Below, in pieces: positions 38,644 through 49,033 of a DNA stretch of 64,000 nt (the stretch's first letter is position 1; every line of letters begins with the position of its first letter). A model generated the notes under the pieces. That model did not search any database. It saw only the letters and a program-made list of their open reading frames with translations, and was not told the DNA's origin. This DNA is from Gammaproteobacteria bacterium (lineage in GTDB: Bacteria; Pseudomonadota; Gammaproteobacteria; Pseudomonadales; Pseudohongiellaceae): contig JAURWS010000012.1 of the NCBI GenBank assembly GCA_030654835.1, positions 186,001 through 250,000 of the forward strand, written 5' to 3'. Position numbers and translations under genes: made by a program.

Positions 38644-39744
38644 ATGTCCGGAAACTCGATAGGTAAGCTATTCACCGTCACCTCCTTTGGTGAAAGCCAT
38701 GGCGCCGCGCTGGGTTGTATCGTCGATGGTTGCCCCCCCGGTATGTTGCTCACCGAAGAAGACCTGCAACGGGATCTGGACAGACGCAAGCCCGGCACCT
38801 CCCGTTTTACTACCCAGCGCCAGGAAGCCGATCAGGTTCGCATCCTCTCCGGAGTCTTCGAAGGCCGCACCACCGGGACGCCCATTGGTCTGCTGATCGA
38901 GAATACCGACCAGCGCTCCAAAGATTACGGCAAGATCAAAGACCAGTTCCGTCCCGCTCATGCAGACTATACCTATCAGCAAAAATACGGCATTCGCGAC
39001 TATCGCGGCGGTGGTCGCTCGTCTGCCCGCGAGACGGCCATGCGGGTTGCCGCAGGCGCTATCGCCAAGAAATATCTCTTTGAACAGTTTGGTGTGCAGG
39101 TGCGCGGCTACATGAGCCAGCTCGGTCCGATCCGCATCGACGGTTTCGACTGGGATGAAGTGGACAGAAATCCTTTCTTTTGCCCGGACGCCACCAAGGT
39201 GCTGGAGATGGAGGCTTACATGGCCGCGCTGAGCAAGGAAGGCAACTCGATTGGTGCTCGCATCAATGTGGTGGCGTCCGGGGTGCCGGTTGGACTCGGA
39301 GAGCCGGTCTTCGATCGCCTGGATGCCGACATCGCACACGCCCTGATGAGTATCAATGCAGTCAAAGGCGTGGAGATTGGGGCAGGTTTTGCCTGCGTCG
39401 AGCAGAAAGGCACAGAGCATCGCGATGAGATGACTCCCCAGGGATTCCTCTCCAATAACGCAGGCGGGATACTCGGCGGCATCTCATCGGGGCAGGACAT
39501 TCTGGCGAGCATCGCCTTGAAGCCGACTTCCAGCCTGCGGATTCCCGGCCGCTCCATCGACATTCACGGCAATCCCGTTGAAGTGATTACCACCGGCCGT
39601 CACGATCCTTGTGTCGGTATCCGGGCAACACCAATTGCCGAGGCCATGATGGCCATCGTGTTGATGGACCACCTGTTGCGGCATCGGGCGCAGAATCAGG
39701 GTGTGATGTCCGGAACTCCCGTGATCGGATCTGCACCCGGTTGA
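38644..39744 (+). CDS. aroC: chorismate synthase
   Basis: Last enzyme of the shikimate pathway; it makes chorismate from EPSP using reduced FMN. Signatures include [22 protein letters not shown] at the N-terminus, [22 protein letters not shown], and [13 protein letters not shown]. Length (366) is standard. A possible -10 (TACAAT, 38592-38597) lies 47 bp upstream without a convincing -35. Product feeds the trp genes downstream in this window. Confidence 0.97.
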   Translation: MSGNSIGKLFTVTSFGESHGAALGCIVDGCPPGMLLTEEDLQRDLDRRKPGTSRFTTQRQEADQVRILSGVFEGRTTGTPIGLLIENTDQRSKDYGKIKDQFRPAHADYTYQQKYGIRDYRGGGRSSARETAMRVAAGAIAKKYLFEQFGVQVRGYMSQLGPIRIDGFDWDEVDRNPFFCPDATKVLEMEAYMAALSKEGNSIGARINVVASGVPVGLGEPVFDRLDADIAHALMSINAVKGVEIGAGFACVEQKGTEHRDEMTPQGFLSNNAGGILGGISSGQDILASIALKPTSSLRIPGRSIDIHGNPVEVITTGRHDPCVGIRATPIAEAMMAIVLMDHLLRHRAQNQGVMSGTPVIGSAPG

Positions 39745-39790
39745 CGCCTATAATTACTAATTTCTATGAAATATATAAAATAGTTTCATT

Positions 39791-39818
39791 TTGGTTATGC
39801 GATGCGGGCGAGTATAGT
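39791..39818 (+). promoter_or_regulatory. candidate leuC promoter
   Basis: TTGGTT (39791-39796) and TATAGT (39813-39818) are spaced by 16 bp, 41 bp ahead of the leuC ATG, inside an AT-rich 115-bp gap that contrasts with the surrounding genes. No attenuator or leader peptide rich in Leu codons is apparent. Confidence 0.5.
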
Positions 39819-39859
39819 TTTTCTACCTAATATTGTGACTGTTCAATTGGTAATTTCTT

Positions 39860-41296
39860 ATGACTGGTAAAACCTTGTACGACAAACTCTGGGACTCTCA
39901 TCTGGTCAAGCAGCGTGATGATGGCACCGCGCTGATCTATATCGACCGGCAGCTGATTCACGAGGTGACCTCTCCGCAGGCCTTCGACGGTCTGCGCCTG
40001 GCGGGCCGACGTCCCTGGCGTGCAGAGTCCAACTTTGCCACCCCGGACCATAACATTCCCACCACCATGGAAGAGCGTCGTCAGGGCTTGGACGGTATTC
40101 GTGATCCAATTTCCCGCATTCAGGTGGCGACTCTGGACGACAACTGTCGCGAATTCGGCATTTTCGAACTGGATATGAATGATATCCGTCAGGGTATCGT
40201 GCACGTGGTTGGGCCTGAGCAGGGCGCAACGCTGCCCGGCATGACCATCGTCTGTGGTGATTCCCATACCTCCACCCACGGCGCGCTGGGCGCGCTGGCG
40301 CATGGTATCGGCACGTCCGAGGTCGAGCACGTTATGGCAACTCAATGCCTGCTGCAGACCAAGATGAAGAACATGCTGATCCGTGTGGATGGGCGTCTGA
40401 ATCCGGGCGTTACCGCCAAAGACATCGTGCTGGCCATCATCGGTGAGATCGGGACTGCTGGTGGCACCGGCTACACCATTGAGTTTGGCGGTGAGGCCAT
40501 TCGCTCTCTGAGCGTTGAAGGCCGTATGACCGTCTGCAACATGGCAATCGAGGCTGGCGCACGCGCCGGATTGATCGCTGTCGATCAGACGACATTGGAC
40601 TACATCAAGGGTCGCCCCTTTGCGCCGAAGGGCGACATGTGGGAGCGCGCTGCCGCTGCCTGGCGTGGTCTGGTCAGCGATGCGGATGCGCATTTCGACC
40701 GCGTAGTCGTCATGGACGCCGCAGACATCATCCCGCAAGTCACCTGGGGAACGTCGCCGGAGATGGTGGCGCCGATTACCGGTGAAGTGCCTGACCCGGA
40801 GAAGGAAACCGATCCAAGCCGCCGCGACAACATGCGGCAGGCATTGAAATACATGGGCCTGACTCCCGGCACCCGCATAACCGACATCAAGCTGGACTGC
40901 ATCTTCATCGGTTCCTGCACCAACTCGCGAATCGAGGATCTGCGCGCCGCAGCGGCTGTAGTCAAAGGTCGCAAGGTCGCTGCCAACGTCGAGATGGCGT
41001 TGGTCGTGCCGGGCTCTGGTCTGGTGAAGAAGCAGGCCGAGGCCGAGGGGCTGGACAAGATTTTCATCGAAGCAGGTCTGGAATGGCGCGAGCCAGGATG
41101 CTCCATGTGTCTGGCGATGAATGCTGACCAGCTGGGTGCGGGCAAACACTGCGCGTCGACTTCCAACCGCAACTTTGAAGGCAGACAGGGTTTTGGTGGA
41201 CGTACCCACCTTGTCAGCCCGGCCATGGCGGCAGCGGCGGCGATTCACGGCCACTTTGTTGACGTTCGGGATATCCTGCTTACTCTTGATAGATAA
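39860..41296 (+). CDS. leuC: 3-isopropylmalate dehydratase large subunit
   Basis: With LeuD, isomerises 2- to 3-isopropylmalate in leucine synthesis, using a [4Fe-4S] cluster. It is an aconitase-family protein with the opening [58 protein letters not shown], and cluster cysteines in [14 protein letters not shown] and [11 protein letters not shown]. Length (478) is normal. It is the first gene of leuC-leuD-asd. Confidence 0.97.
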   Translation: MTGKTLYDKLWDSHLVKQRDDGTALIYIDRQLIHEVTSPQAFDGLRLAGRRPWRAESNFATPDHNIPTTMEERRQGLDGIRDPISRIQVATLDDNCREFGIFELDMNDIRQGIVHVVGPEQGATLPGMTIVCGDSHTSTHGALGALAHGIGTSEVEHVMATQCLLQTKMKNMLIRVDGRLNPGVTAKDIVLAIIGEIGTAGGTGYTIEFGGEAIRSLSVEGRMTVCNMAIEAGARAGLIAVDQTTLDYIKGRPFAPKGDMWERAAAAWRGLVSDADAHFDRVVVMDAADIIPQVTWGTSPEMVAPITGEVPDPEKETDPSRRDNMRQALKYMGLTPGTRITDIKLDCIFIGSCTNSRIEDLRAAAAVVKGRKVAANVEMALVVPGSGLVKKQAEAEGLDKIFIEAGLEWREPGCSMCLAMNADQLGAGKHCASTSNRNFEGRQGFGGRTHLVSPAMAAAAAIHGHFVDVRDILLTLDR

Positions 41297-41349
41297 GTTG
41301 ATGAATCGATCTCAATTAATTGAAAATTAATGAATACCGAGTATAGAAG

Positions 41350-41991
41350 ATGAGAAAATTTACAGTGCAGTCCGGATTGGTAATGCCACTGGACAGGGCA
41401 AACGTTGATACAGACTTCATCATCCCCAAGCAGTTTCTGAAGTCCATCAAGCGCAGTGGATTTGGTGTCAATCTGTTCGATGAACACCGCTATATGGATA
41501 AAGGGGAGCCGGGACGCGATAACAGCGGCCGTCCGCTGAATCCGGATTTCGTGATAAACCAGCCGCGTTACAAAGGTGCTTCAGTCCTGTTGGCCCGGGA
41601 AAATTTTGGCTGCGGGTCAAGCCGAGAGCATGCCCCCTGGGCGCTCGATGACTATGGATTCAGGATCATCATCGCTCCGAGTTACGCCGACATATTTTTC
41701 AATAACTGCTTCAAGAATGGGATATTGCCTATTGTTCTTGATAGAAAAATTGTGGACGAATTGTTTGCGGAAGTGGATGCGCTGGAAGGCTATGCACTGA
41801 CTGTGGATCTGGGGAAGCAGATTATTACCCGACCATCAGGCGCCTCAATTGCCTTCAACGTGGACAGCTTTCGCAAGTATTGTCTGCTGAACGGCCTTGA
41901 TGACATCGGGCTGACCTTGCAGGACGCCGGGGACATCACCGGGTTCGAGAAGCGTTGGAAGGAAGCATCACCTTGGTATTTCGGGGTATAG
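41350..41991 (+). CDS. leuD: 3-isopropylmalate dehydratase small subunit
   Basis: Swivel-domain partner of LeuC. Signatures are [23 protein letters not shown] near the N-terminus and [44 protein letters not shown], the typical substrate-recognition loop. Length (213) is normal. It starts 53 bp after leuC. The expected next gene, leuB (3-isopropylmalate dehydrogenase), is not here; asd follows instead. Confidence 0.97.
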   Translation: MRKFTVQSGLVMPLDRANVDTDFIIPKQFLKSIKRSGFGVNLFDEHRYMDKGEPGRDNSGRPLNPDFVINQPRYKGASVLLARENFGCGSSREHAPWALDDYGFRIIIAPSYADIFFNNCFKNGILPIVLDRKIVDELFAEVDALEGYALTVDLGKQIITRPSGASIAFNVDSFRKYCLLNGLDDIGLTLQDAGDITGFEKRWKEASPWYFGV

Positions 41992-42043
41992 CTCGTCTGC
42001 AAATCAAGAAAATAGACCAATTTAAATGAACGGGAAGGCGGAA

Positions 42044-43063
42044 ATGAAGACGTTTAATGTGGCAGTTGTAGGTGCAACCGGTGCAGTCGGGGAAGCGCTG
42101 ATCAGTATTCTGGAAGAGAGAAATTTTCCAGTAGGTCAGTTGTTTCCTTTGGCGAGCGAGAGATCGGCCGGCAGCAAAGTGATGTTCAAAGGCAAGCCAA
42201 TCACCGTGTTGAACCTGGCGGATTTTGATTTCAGTCGGGCACAGATCGGTCTGTTCTCTGCCGGAGGCAGCGTGTCTGCCGAGTACGCAGAAAAGGCCGG
42301 CAGAGCAGGTTGCATCGTCATCGACAACACCTCGCATTTCCGCTATGAGGACGATATTCCTCTGGTGGTGCCAGAGGTGAATCCACACAAGATTGCGGAC
42401 TACAAGAATCGCAACATCATTGCCAACCCGAACTGCTCGACCATCCAGATGCTGGTGGCACTCAAACCTGTTCATGACAAAGTCGGCATCACCCGCATCA
42501 ATGTTGCTACCTATCAGGCCGTTTCCGGCACTGGCAAGGAAGCAATCGAGGAGTTGGCGAAGCAGACTGCCGATCTGCTCAATGGTCGTCAGGTCACCTG
42601 CAACGTATATCCCAAGCAGATCGCCTTTAACGTGCTGCCGCAGATTGACGTATTCATGGACAATGGCTATACCAAAGAAGAGATGAAAATGGTCTGGGAG
42701 ACCAAGAAAATTCTTGGAGACGACAGCATCCAGGTAAATGCTACTTGCGTCCGCGTGCCGGTGTTCTACTCGCACTCAGAGGCAGTACATTTCGAGACAC
42801 GTACGCCGATAACAGTGGATGAAGTGCGCGAACTGCTGGCCAATGCTCCAGGAGTGGTGCTGATGGACGAGCGCAAGCCTGGTGGTTATCCCACGCCGGT
42901 AGGGGACTCTGCGGGCAAGGATCCCGTGCTGGTCGGTCGCATCCGCGCCGACATCTCCCACCCGAATGGCATGAATATGTGGGTGGTATCAGATAACGTG
43001 CGCAAGGGCGCAGCATTGAACTCAGTGCAGATAGCCGAAGTGTTGATAAAAGACTATTTATAA
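42044..43063 (+). CDS. asd: aspartate-semialdehyde dehydrogenase
   Basis: Reduces aspartyl phosphate to aspartate semialdehyde for Lys, Met, Thr and cell-wall diaminopimelate. N-terminal NADP motif VAVVGATGAVGEALISILEER, catalytic Cys in NPNCSTIQML, and later NATCVRVPVFYSHSEAVHFE. The 339-residue form is the type common in Gram-positives and in one of the two Pseudomonas copies, shorter than E. coli Asd. I chose ATG 42044 (GGGAAGGCGGAA directly upstream) over ATG 42026, which lacks a ribosome site. A strong hairpin follows. Confidence 0.95.
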   Translation: MKTFNVAVVGATGAVGEALISILEERNFPVGQLFPLASERSAGSKVMFKGKPITVLNLADFDFSRAQIGLFSAGGSVSAEYAEKAGRAGCIVIDNTSHFRYEDDIPLVVPEVNPHKIADYKNRNIIANPNCSTIQMLVALKPVHDKVGITRINVATYQAVSGTGKEAIEELAKQTADLLNGRQVTCNVYPKQIAFNVLPQIDVFMDNGYTKEEMKMVWETKKILGDDSIQVNATCVRVPVFYSHSEAVHFETRTPITVDEVRELLANAPGVVLMDERKPGGYPTPVGDSAGKDPVLVGRIRADISHPNGMNMWVVSDNVRKGAALNSVQIAEVLIKDYL

Positions 43064-43100
43064 TGAATACTTGCATGCACTATTGAAGCGTAATTCTGAG

Positions 43101-43128
43101 AGTTCTGCCGCCTGCTGGCGGCAGAACT
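43101..43128 (+). terminator. strong hairpin after asd
   Basis: AGTTCTGCCGCC (43101-43112) and GGCGGCAGAACT (43117-43128) form a perfect 12-bp stem with a 4-nt TGCT loop, 37 bp after the asd stop. Only GTTTC follows, so the U-tract is short. It probably ends or attenuates the leuC-leuD-asd transcript before fimV. Confidence 0.7.
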
Positions 43129-43214
43129 GTTTCAGGAGATACGTAACCTCCCTCAGCTCCGAATTCCGGATTCAGGGCGAATCAGTGGAGAAAGCCATTT
43201 AAAAGGAATGGATT

Positions 43215-46202
43215 ATGGTAAGAAAACTGGTGGTGATCCTTACCTCGGTGGTTCTGTTTGCTGCTGCGCATGTCAAGGCTCTGGGGTTGGGAGAGATCAC
43301 CATCGATTCTGCCCTCAATCAGCCTCTGGCCGCTCGAATCGAGTTGCTGCAGCTGGGCGGTGTCCGCCTTGACCAGATCACTGTCCAGTTGGCTTCCGAG
43401 AATGATTTCGAACGTTTCTCTATCGAGATGGAGAGCTTCCTGCGTGCCATACGGTTTGACGTCGAATCTGCAGGGACGGATGCCTATGTGCATCTGAGCA
43501 CCCCAGGCCCTGTGCGCGAGCCTTATCTCAGCTTTGTCCTTGAAACCAGCTGGCCCAGTGGTCGCCTTCTCAGCGAGCATACCGTTCTGCTCGATCTGCC
43601 TGCGTTTGCCTCCAACTCATCCCCGGTGGCCGTTCAACAGCCCGTACAGGCTCCGCAAAATTCTGGAAATATCGCTTTAAATCAAACTGTTGCAGAACAA
43701 CCGTCAAGTGATTTGGCTGCTTCACCCATGCGTCTCGCCGCTCCCGCTGACGCTGCGCCTGCAGTCAATGACGGTGTGCTGACTGCCGCGCCAGACGCCG
43801 ATTCTGCCAGCGCAGCGCAGCCCGTTGCCGACGTCCTGGCTGCCCCCGCGCCGATTGATGCCGCCGCCACTCCTGTGCCGGTGCCGCCCTCGCAACCCGC
43901 TGCCGTCACGCCGCTCGCCAATAATTCAGTCAGTAGCGACGATACCGCAGACACGGTCACCATAGGCGCTAATGACACTCTTTGGGATGTTGCCATGCAG
44001 GTGCGTCCAGACAGCTCGGTCTCCGTTCAACAGACCATGCTGGCCTTGCAGCGTCTGAACAGTGAAGCGTTTATTGCGGACAATATCAACATGGTGCGCC
44101 GCGGACAGGTGTTGCGTATACCCGATATTGAACAGATCCGCGCCTTGAGTACCCGCGAGGCCATGAGCGAAGTCTCCCGCCAGAATCAATTGTTTGAAAA
44201 CAGGCGTAATGTCCCCCTCAGTTCCCAGCCGGTGACAGCCGCCCCGTCGCAAACCCCGGCGGATGCGTCGAATGGTCGTGGCGAGTTGAGCGTTGTGAGT
44301 GTTGATGCCGGGGTGCCAGCCACCCAATCCGTGTCCGGTGGGCAGAGTGCCGAGTTGGATGCGCGGATTGCGGCTCTGGAGAATGAATTGGCGGTGCAGC
44401 AGGAAGAGGCTGATCGCGTTGCCAGGCAGAATGCCGAATTGCGGGCTCGTCTAAGCCAGCTGGAGGAGCAGATAGATTCTGCCCAGGAAATCATTCGCCT
44501 GCGTGACCTGGAGCTTGCCCAGCTGCAGCAGGCGCTGGCTCAGGCACCGGCTGTTGTCGAGCCGGAGCCACTGGATCCGCCGCCTGTCATCACCATGGCG
44601 CCGTCCAAGAGTTTCCTGCAAACGGTCCTCGATACGCTGATCGAGAATACTTACGCATTGCTTGCCGTGGCAGCGCTTCTGATTTTGATCATCGTTTATG
44701 CCCTGCTGCGCCGCAATCGATCTGCAGGCCAGGAAGATTTTGCTGAACTGGAAGAAATGCAGGAATCAAGTGCGGAGATCGCCACCCCGGTGACAACACC
44801 TGCCACCACTGCCAGCACGAAGGGCAGTGCTGCAGCACCGGCTATCGATCCCGATATGCATGAAATTTTCAACTTCGAGGATTCTGACGACGCCGAGATG
44901 GATGGGCAGAGACCTGACTCTGACAGTTCTCCACATACAACCGCCGTGCAGGAATTGCTCGAAGAGGCTGATGCCCTGCTTGCCTATGATCGTTACGAGG
45001 AAGCCGAAAGTCTGCTGCAGGACGCCATTGTTGCTGAACCCAGGCGCGCGGATTTGCGTCTGAAACTGCTGGAAGTGTGTGTCGCCAAGCAGGATGCCAT
45101 TGGCTTCAAACTGCAGGAAACCGAGTTGCTGGATCTGGGTGACGCCACGGTGGCGCCTCGAATCGCTGAACTGAAGGCACAATTGCGTGGCGAAGTAGAC
45201 CATGAAATTCTGGAGGAAGGAGAGGACCTCTTCCTCGATGAGCTGGATACCATAGATGACATGGAGCTGGCATTGGATCTGGAAGCAGCAGCGACTGTCG
45301 ATGACGATCTGGTAAAGTCAGGTTACAGCGTTGATGCCTCACCAGCTGAAGTGGCTGAAGTGGTCAGTGGAGGAGCGGTTGCCGCTGCCGTCATGGCTGA
45401 TGAGCCGCAGGATACAGATATTGATGAAGACGATGAGCGAACACTCGAGTTTTCGTCCGCGTTTGATTTGTCAGGCGATCAGGAAATTGACGTACCAGCC
45501 GTTGTTGAAGAGGTAGCAGAAACTGCTGCTCAGGAAGCTGAACCTTCTTCTGACGATGAGAACCTGCTCGATTTTGATTTTGATTTCGCCATTGATAGTG
45601 ACACTCCCGATGCCGCTGCACCTGTTGTGCAGACTCAGGAGCCCGCCCCGTCCGAGGACGACCCCGACCACAGCGTCGATTTTGACTTCGAAGCTCTGGC
45701 GGACGAGGAGCAGGCTGATGCGGCGGTGGCAGTTGTCGAAGATAGCCCTGCTGCAGAAAACGTCACTGAAGAAACTGTTGCTCAAGAAGCTGCTGCTGAA
45801 GCAGCCGCCGATGAACAAGACAAAGCAGTCGCTTTCGACGTGTCCGATGAGGACAATTCCAATGACCTGGATTTTGAATTTGATTCCAGTCAGTTTGATA
45901 TTGCAGCCGATGAGGAACTCAACGCCGGGAAAGACACTGCGGCGGAAGACAATTTTGACGATCTGCAGTTTGTCGATGTCAGTCTGTTGGCCGAAAAATC
46001 AGAGCAGGAGGAAGAGTCCGGTGACGATGGCGTTCTGGAATTCCTGGCGGATTCAGATGAAGCAGCCACCAAGCTGGATCTGGCTCGCGCGTATTACGAA
46101 ATGGGCGACTATGGCGGTGCCCGGGAAATCCTCGACGAAGTAGTGAACGAGGGTAACGAAGAGCAGGTCAAGGATGCGCAACGTCTGCTTGCGAAAATCT
46201 GA
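43215..46202 (+). CDS. fimV: FimV-family peptidoglycan-binding polar protein
   Basis: FimV/HubP-type inner-membrane protein that organises cell-pole structures such as type IV pili. Order of parts: signal-like N-terminus (VVILTSVVLFAAAHVKALGLGEI), the conserved FimV N-domain (INSALNQPL-like segment, here IDSALNQPLAARIELL), a Pro/Ala linker, a LysM domain at about 248-298 (VTIGANDTLWDVAMQV), a coiled coil at about 377-437, one membrane helix at about 479-498, a long highly acidic Asp/Glu-rich cytoplasmic region, and a C-terminal TPR-like FimV domain (KLDLARAYYEMGDYGGAREILDEV, 950-995). No pilus genes are adjacent. The 995-residue length is normal. Confidence 0.94.
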   Translation: MVRKLVVILTSVVLFAAAHVKALGLGEITIDSALNQPLAARIELLQLGGVRLDQITVQLASENDFERFSIEMESFLRAIRFDVESAGTDAYVHLSTPGPVREPYLSFVLETSWPSGRLLSEHTVLLDLPAFASNSSPVAVQQPVQAPQNSGNIALNQTVAEQPSSDLAASPMRLAAPADAAPAVNDGVLTAAPDADSASAAQPVADVLAAPAPIDAAATPVPVPPSQPAAVTPLANNSVSSDDTADTVTIGANDTLWDVAMQVRPDSSVSVQQTMLALQRLNSEAFIADNINMVRRGQVLRIPDIEQIRALSTREAMSEVSRQNQLFENRRNVPLSSQPVTAAPSQTPADASNGRGELSVVSVDAGVPATQSVSGGQSAELDARIAALENELAVQQEEADRVARQNAELRARLSQLEEQIDSAQEIIRLRDLELAQLQQALAQAPAVVEPEPLDPPPVITMAPSKSFLQTVLDTLIENTYALLAVAALLILIIVYALLRRNRSAGQEDFAELEEMQESSAEIATPVTTPATTASTKGSAAAPAIDPDMHEIFNFEDSDDAEMDGQRPDSDSSPHTTAVQELLEEADALLAYDRYEEAESLLQDAIVAEPRRADLRLKLLEVCVAKQDAIGFKLQETELLDLGDATVAPRIAELKAQLRGEVDHEILEEGEDLFLDELDTIDDMELALDLEAAATVDDDLVKSGYSVDASPAEVAEVVSGGAVAAAVMADEPQDTDIDEDDERTLEFSSAFDLSGDQEIDVPAVVEEVAETAAQEAEPSSDDENLLDFDFDFAIDSDTPDAAAPVVQTQEPAPSEDDPDHSVDFDFEALADEEQADAAVAVVEDSPAAENVTEETVAQEAAAEAAADEQDKAVAFDVSDEDNSNDLDFEFDSSQFDIAADEELNAGKDTAAEDNFDDLQFVDVSLLAEKSEQEEESGDDGVLEFLADSDEAATKLDLARAYYEMGDYGGAREILDEVVNEGNEEQVKDAQRLLAKI

Positions 46203-46211
46203 GTTCCTTTC

Positions 46212-47033
46212 TTGAATAACGTCAGTCCTCCCTTGTCCCGGATCGCTCTCGGCGTCGAATATGACGGCGCCGCCTTCCATGGCTGGCAACGGCAGGGCGA
46301 CCCTGTCATGCCCACCGTACAGTCCACTCTTGAGAATGCCCTTGCCAAGATTGCCGCTCACCCTGTGAATCTGGTCTGTGCCGGTAGAACCGATACGGGC
46401 GTGCATGCGACGGGGCAGGTTGTGCACTTTGACTGCCAGATAGATCGAGGCGAAAAGGCATGGCTGCGCGGCACCAACAGCATGTTGCCGCCGACGGTGA
46501 GGGTGCGCTGGGCACGAGCCGTCAACGAAGACTTTCATGCTCGCTTCTCAGCCCTGTCCAGGCGCTATCAGTACGTGATTCTCGACAGCGCGGTCGAACC
46601 CGCCATCCTCGCCCGGCAGCTGACTCATACACGCTTGACCCTTGATATCGACCGCATGCACGAGGCCGGGCAGCACTTGCTTGGCGAGCACGATTTCACT
46701 TCGTTTCGTGCTGCGGGTTGCCAATCCAAAACGCCTTTCCGGGAAGTCATGCAGTTGCAGGTGCGACGTCACCATCGTTTCATCGTTTTGGACATCGAGG
46801 CGAATGCCTTTTTGCAGCATATGGTCAGGAATATCACGGGTGTCCTGATGGAAATAGGTGGTGGGGGCAAGGAGCCGGATTGGGCGCGCGAGGTGTTGGG
46901 GCTCAGAGATCGCAAGCTGGCGGCCATCACGGCTCATCCATATGGACTCTATCTGGTGGCAGTGCGATACCCGGAGCGCTTCGGATTACCGGCGGAGCCA
47001 ATTGGGCCCGCTTTTTTGCAGCTTTTTGCGTAG
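46212..47033 (+). CDS. truA: tRNA pseudouridine(38-40) synthase
   Basis: Makes pseudouridine at positions 38-40 of the tRNA anticodon arm. The catalytic Asp61 lies in AGRTDTGVHATGQVVHF; VEYDGAAFHGWQRQ and FLQHMVRNITGVLMEIG are also typical. The start appears to be TTG 46212, 9 bp after the fimV stop, with no strong ribosome site, so translation may be coupled to fimV. Length is 273. The order fimV-truA-trpF is conserved in Pseudomonas. Confidence 0.95.
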   Translation: MNNVSPPLSRIALGVEYDGAAFHGWQRQGDPVMPTVQSTLENALAKIAAHPVNLVCAGRTDTGVHATGQVVHFDCQIDRGEKAWLRGTNSMLPPTVRVRWARAVNEDFHARFSALSRRYQYVILDSAVEPAILARQLTHTRLTLDIDRMHEAGQHLLGEHDFTSFRAAGCQSKTPFREVMQLQVRRHHRFIVLDIEANAFLQHMVRNITGVLMEIGGGGKEPDWAREVLGLRDRKLAAITAHPYGLYLVAVRYPERFGLPAEPIGPAFLQLFA

Positions 47034-47099
47034 GCTCTGCCATGGAACTTTGGTAGAATCCGTCGCTTTTGCGGATACCCGAGCAGGGGGCCGATTTCC

Positions 47100-47732
47100 A
47101 TGGTGCAGAGAACCCGAGTCAAGATCTGTGGGCTGACGAGTCCAGAGGATGCCCTGTTGGCTGCCGAGTGCGGCGCCGACGCAATTGGTCTGGTTTTTTA
47201 CAGCAAGAGTGCCCGAGCAGTAACAGCTGCGCAGGCGCTGGATGTCTGTCGAAGCTTGCCGGTCTTCGTCACCACCGTTGGTCTCTTCGTCAATCCTGCG
47301 GAAGAGGAGGTCCGAGCCGTGTTGAAGCACGTACATCTGGACTGTCTGCAGTTCCATGGCGAAGAATCTGCAGCATTCTGTGCCTCCTTCGGCGTTCCGT
47401 ACATGAAGGCTATCAGGGTGCGGCCTGATTTCGATGTCATCGAGGAAATCGCGAAGTACTCATCGAGCTCGGCAATATTACTCGATAGTTATGACAAAAA
47501 TACTGCCGGTGGAACCGGCATCGCGTTTGATTGGCGCATTGCGCGACGCTGTGTCCAAGAAGCGCGGGGGAAGATAGTGCTGGCGGGTGGGCTGACGGCG
47601 AGCAATGTTGCCGAGGCGATTCGCCTGGTAGCACCCTATGCCGTTGATGTCAGCAGTGGTGTCGAGTCGGAGCCAGGGCGCAAGAGCAAAGAACGCATGA
47701 GCAGTTTTTTCAATGAGGTATACAGTGTCTAA
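47100..47732 (+). CDS. trpF: phosphoribosylanthranilate isomerase
   Basis: A (beta/alpha)8 barrel that catalyses the third step of tryptophan synthesis from chorismate. N-terminal [36 protein letters not shown] contains the catalytic Cys; [17 protein letters not shown] contains the catalytic Asp-like position, and [11 protein letters not shown] plus [14 protein letters not shown] form the phosphate-binding end. Length (210) is normal. It overlaps trpB by 8 bp. Confidence 0.96.
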   Translation: MVQRTRVKICGLTSPEDALLAAECGADAIGLVFYSKSARAVTAAQALDVCRSLPVFVTTVGLFVNPAEEEVRAVLKHVHLDCLQFHGEESAAFCASFGVPYMKAIRVRPDFDVIEEIAKYSSSSAILLDSYDKNTAGGTGIAFDWRIARRCVQEARGKIVLAGGLTASNVAEAIRLVAPYAVDVSSGVESEPGRKSKERMSSFFNEVYSV

Positions 47733-48978
47733 GTCTCCAAGCGTAGATATAGTCAGCGGTCTCGATACATCCCATTCGGCGGATCAGTTCAGCGGTCCTG
47801 ATCTGCACGGCCACTTTGGTCGTTACGGCGGCGCATTTGTCGGCGAAACGTTGGTGGCGGCAGTCGAGGAGCTGGATCGCGTTTATCAGAAGCTCTCCAA
47901 GGATCCCGCTTTCTGGGCCGAATACGACAAGGACCTCAAGCATTACGTCGGGCGTCCTTCGCCACTGTATTTCGCGGAGCGCCTGACCAAGCGCTACGGC
48001 GGCGCAAAGATCGTGCTGAAGCGCGAGGACCTCAACCATACCGGCGCTCACAAGATCAACAACACCATCGGGCAGGCTCTGCTTGCCAAATTCATGGGGA
48101 AGCCGCGCATCATCGCTGAAACTGGGGCGGGGCAGCATGGTGTAGCCAGTGCCACGGTGGCTGCGCGTCTGGGGCTTGAATGTCATGTCTATATGGGTGC
48201 GGATGACATCAAGCGTCAGTCTGCCAACGTCTACCGCATGAAGCTGCTGGGAGCCAACGTGATTTCTGTGGAATCCGGATCCCGTACCCTCAAGGATGCA
48301 TTGAATGAGGCACTTCGTGACTGGGCGACCAATGTGGATAACACCTATTACATCATCGGCACTGCGGCCGGCCCCCATCCTTATCCCATGATGGTGCGGG
48401 ACTTTCAGGCAATTATTGGCCGTGAAGCCCGAGCCCAGTCCCTGGAGGAGTACGGTCGGTTGCCCGACGCGCTGGTGGCCTGCGTAGGCGGTGGTTCCAA
48501 CGCCATCGGGTTGTTCCATCCCTTCCTGCGTGACGAGGGAGTGGCGATGTACGGTGCCGAAGCAGGTGGCGAGGGCGTGGAAACCGGTCGTCATGCCGCT
48601 TCATTGAGCGCTGGCCGTCCGGGCGTCCTGCACGGCAACAGAACCTATTTGATGACCGACGACGCCGGGCAGATCATCGAGACCCATTCGGTTTCGGCAG
48701 GTCTGGACTACCCAGGCGTGGGTCCCGAGCATGCGTGGCTGAAGGATATTGGTCGCGTGAACTACGTCCCCGTGACCGACCTGGATGCATTGACGGCGTT
48801 CCGCGAGCTGACCCGCTTGGAGGGCATCATTCCAGCCCTTGAGTCCAGTCATGCGGTTGCATGCGCGTGCAAACTGGCTGCAGGGATGTCCCCGGATCAG
48901 TTCGTCGTGGTCAACCTGTCCGGTCGCGGTGACAAGGATATACACACTGTCGCCGCCATTGACGGCATCACCATATAA
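47725..48978 (+). CDS. trpB: tryptophan synthase beta subunit
   Basis: PLP enzyme joining indole and serine. The PLP lysine is in [19 protein letters not shown], and the phosphate loop is [30 protein letters not shown] near the start and [16 protein letters not shown] late are standard. I chose GTG 47725 (GAGG just upstream, inside the trpF end), giving 417 residues; ATG 47713 is possible but has a poorer ribosome site. trpA follows after 55 bp. Confidence 0.96.
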   Translation: MSKSPSVDIVSGLDTSHSADQFSGPDLHGHFGRYGGAFVGETLVAAVEELDRVYQKLSKDPAFWAEYDKDLKHYVGRPSPLYFAERLTKRYGGAKIVLKREDLNHTGAHKINNTIGQALLAKFMGKPRIIAETGAGQHGVASATVAARLGLECHVYMGADDIKRQSANVYRMKLLGANVISVESGSRTLKDALNEALRDWATNVDNTYYIIGTAAGPHPYPMMVRDFQAIIGREARAQSLEEYGRLPDALVACVGGGSNAIGLFHPFLRDEGVAMYGAEAGGEGVETGRHAASLSAGRPGVLHGNRTYLMTDDAGQIIETHSVSAGLDYPGVGPEHAWLKDIGRVNYVPVTDLDALTAFRELTRLEGIIPALESSHAVACACKLAAGMSPDQFVVVNLSGRGDKDIHTVAAIDGITI

Positions 48979-49033
48979 ATACTGGCATACCAACACAGGC
49001 AGATATTGCTGCAGGAACAAGGGTCGGAAATTC

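Noticed and set aside
39827..41254. A 475-codon antisense frame over leuC
   Set aside because: Shadow of leuC, which has full Fe-S motifs on the plus strand.
43215..46202. Reading the acidic part of fimV as a separate gene
   Set aside because: The frame is continuous and the order LysM, coiled coil, membrane helix, acidic region and TPR end is the normal FimV plan.
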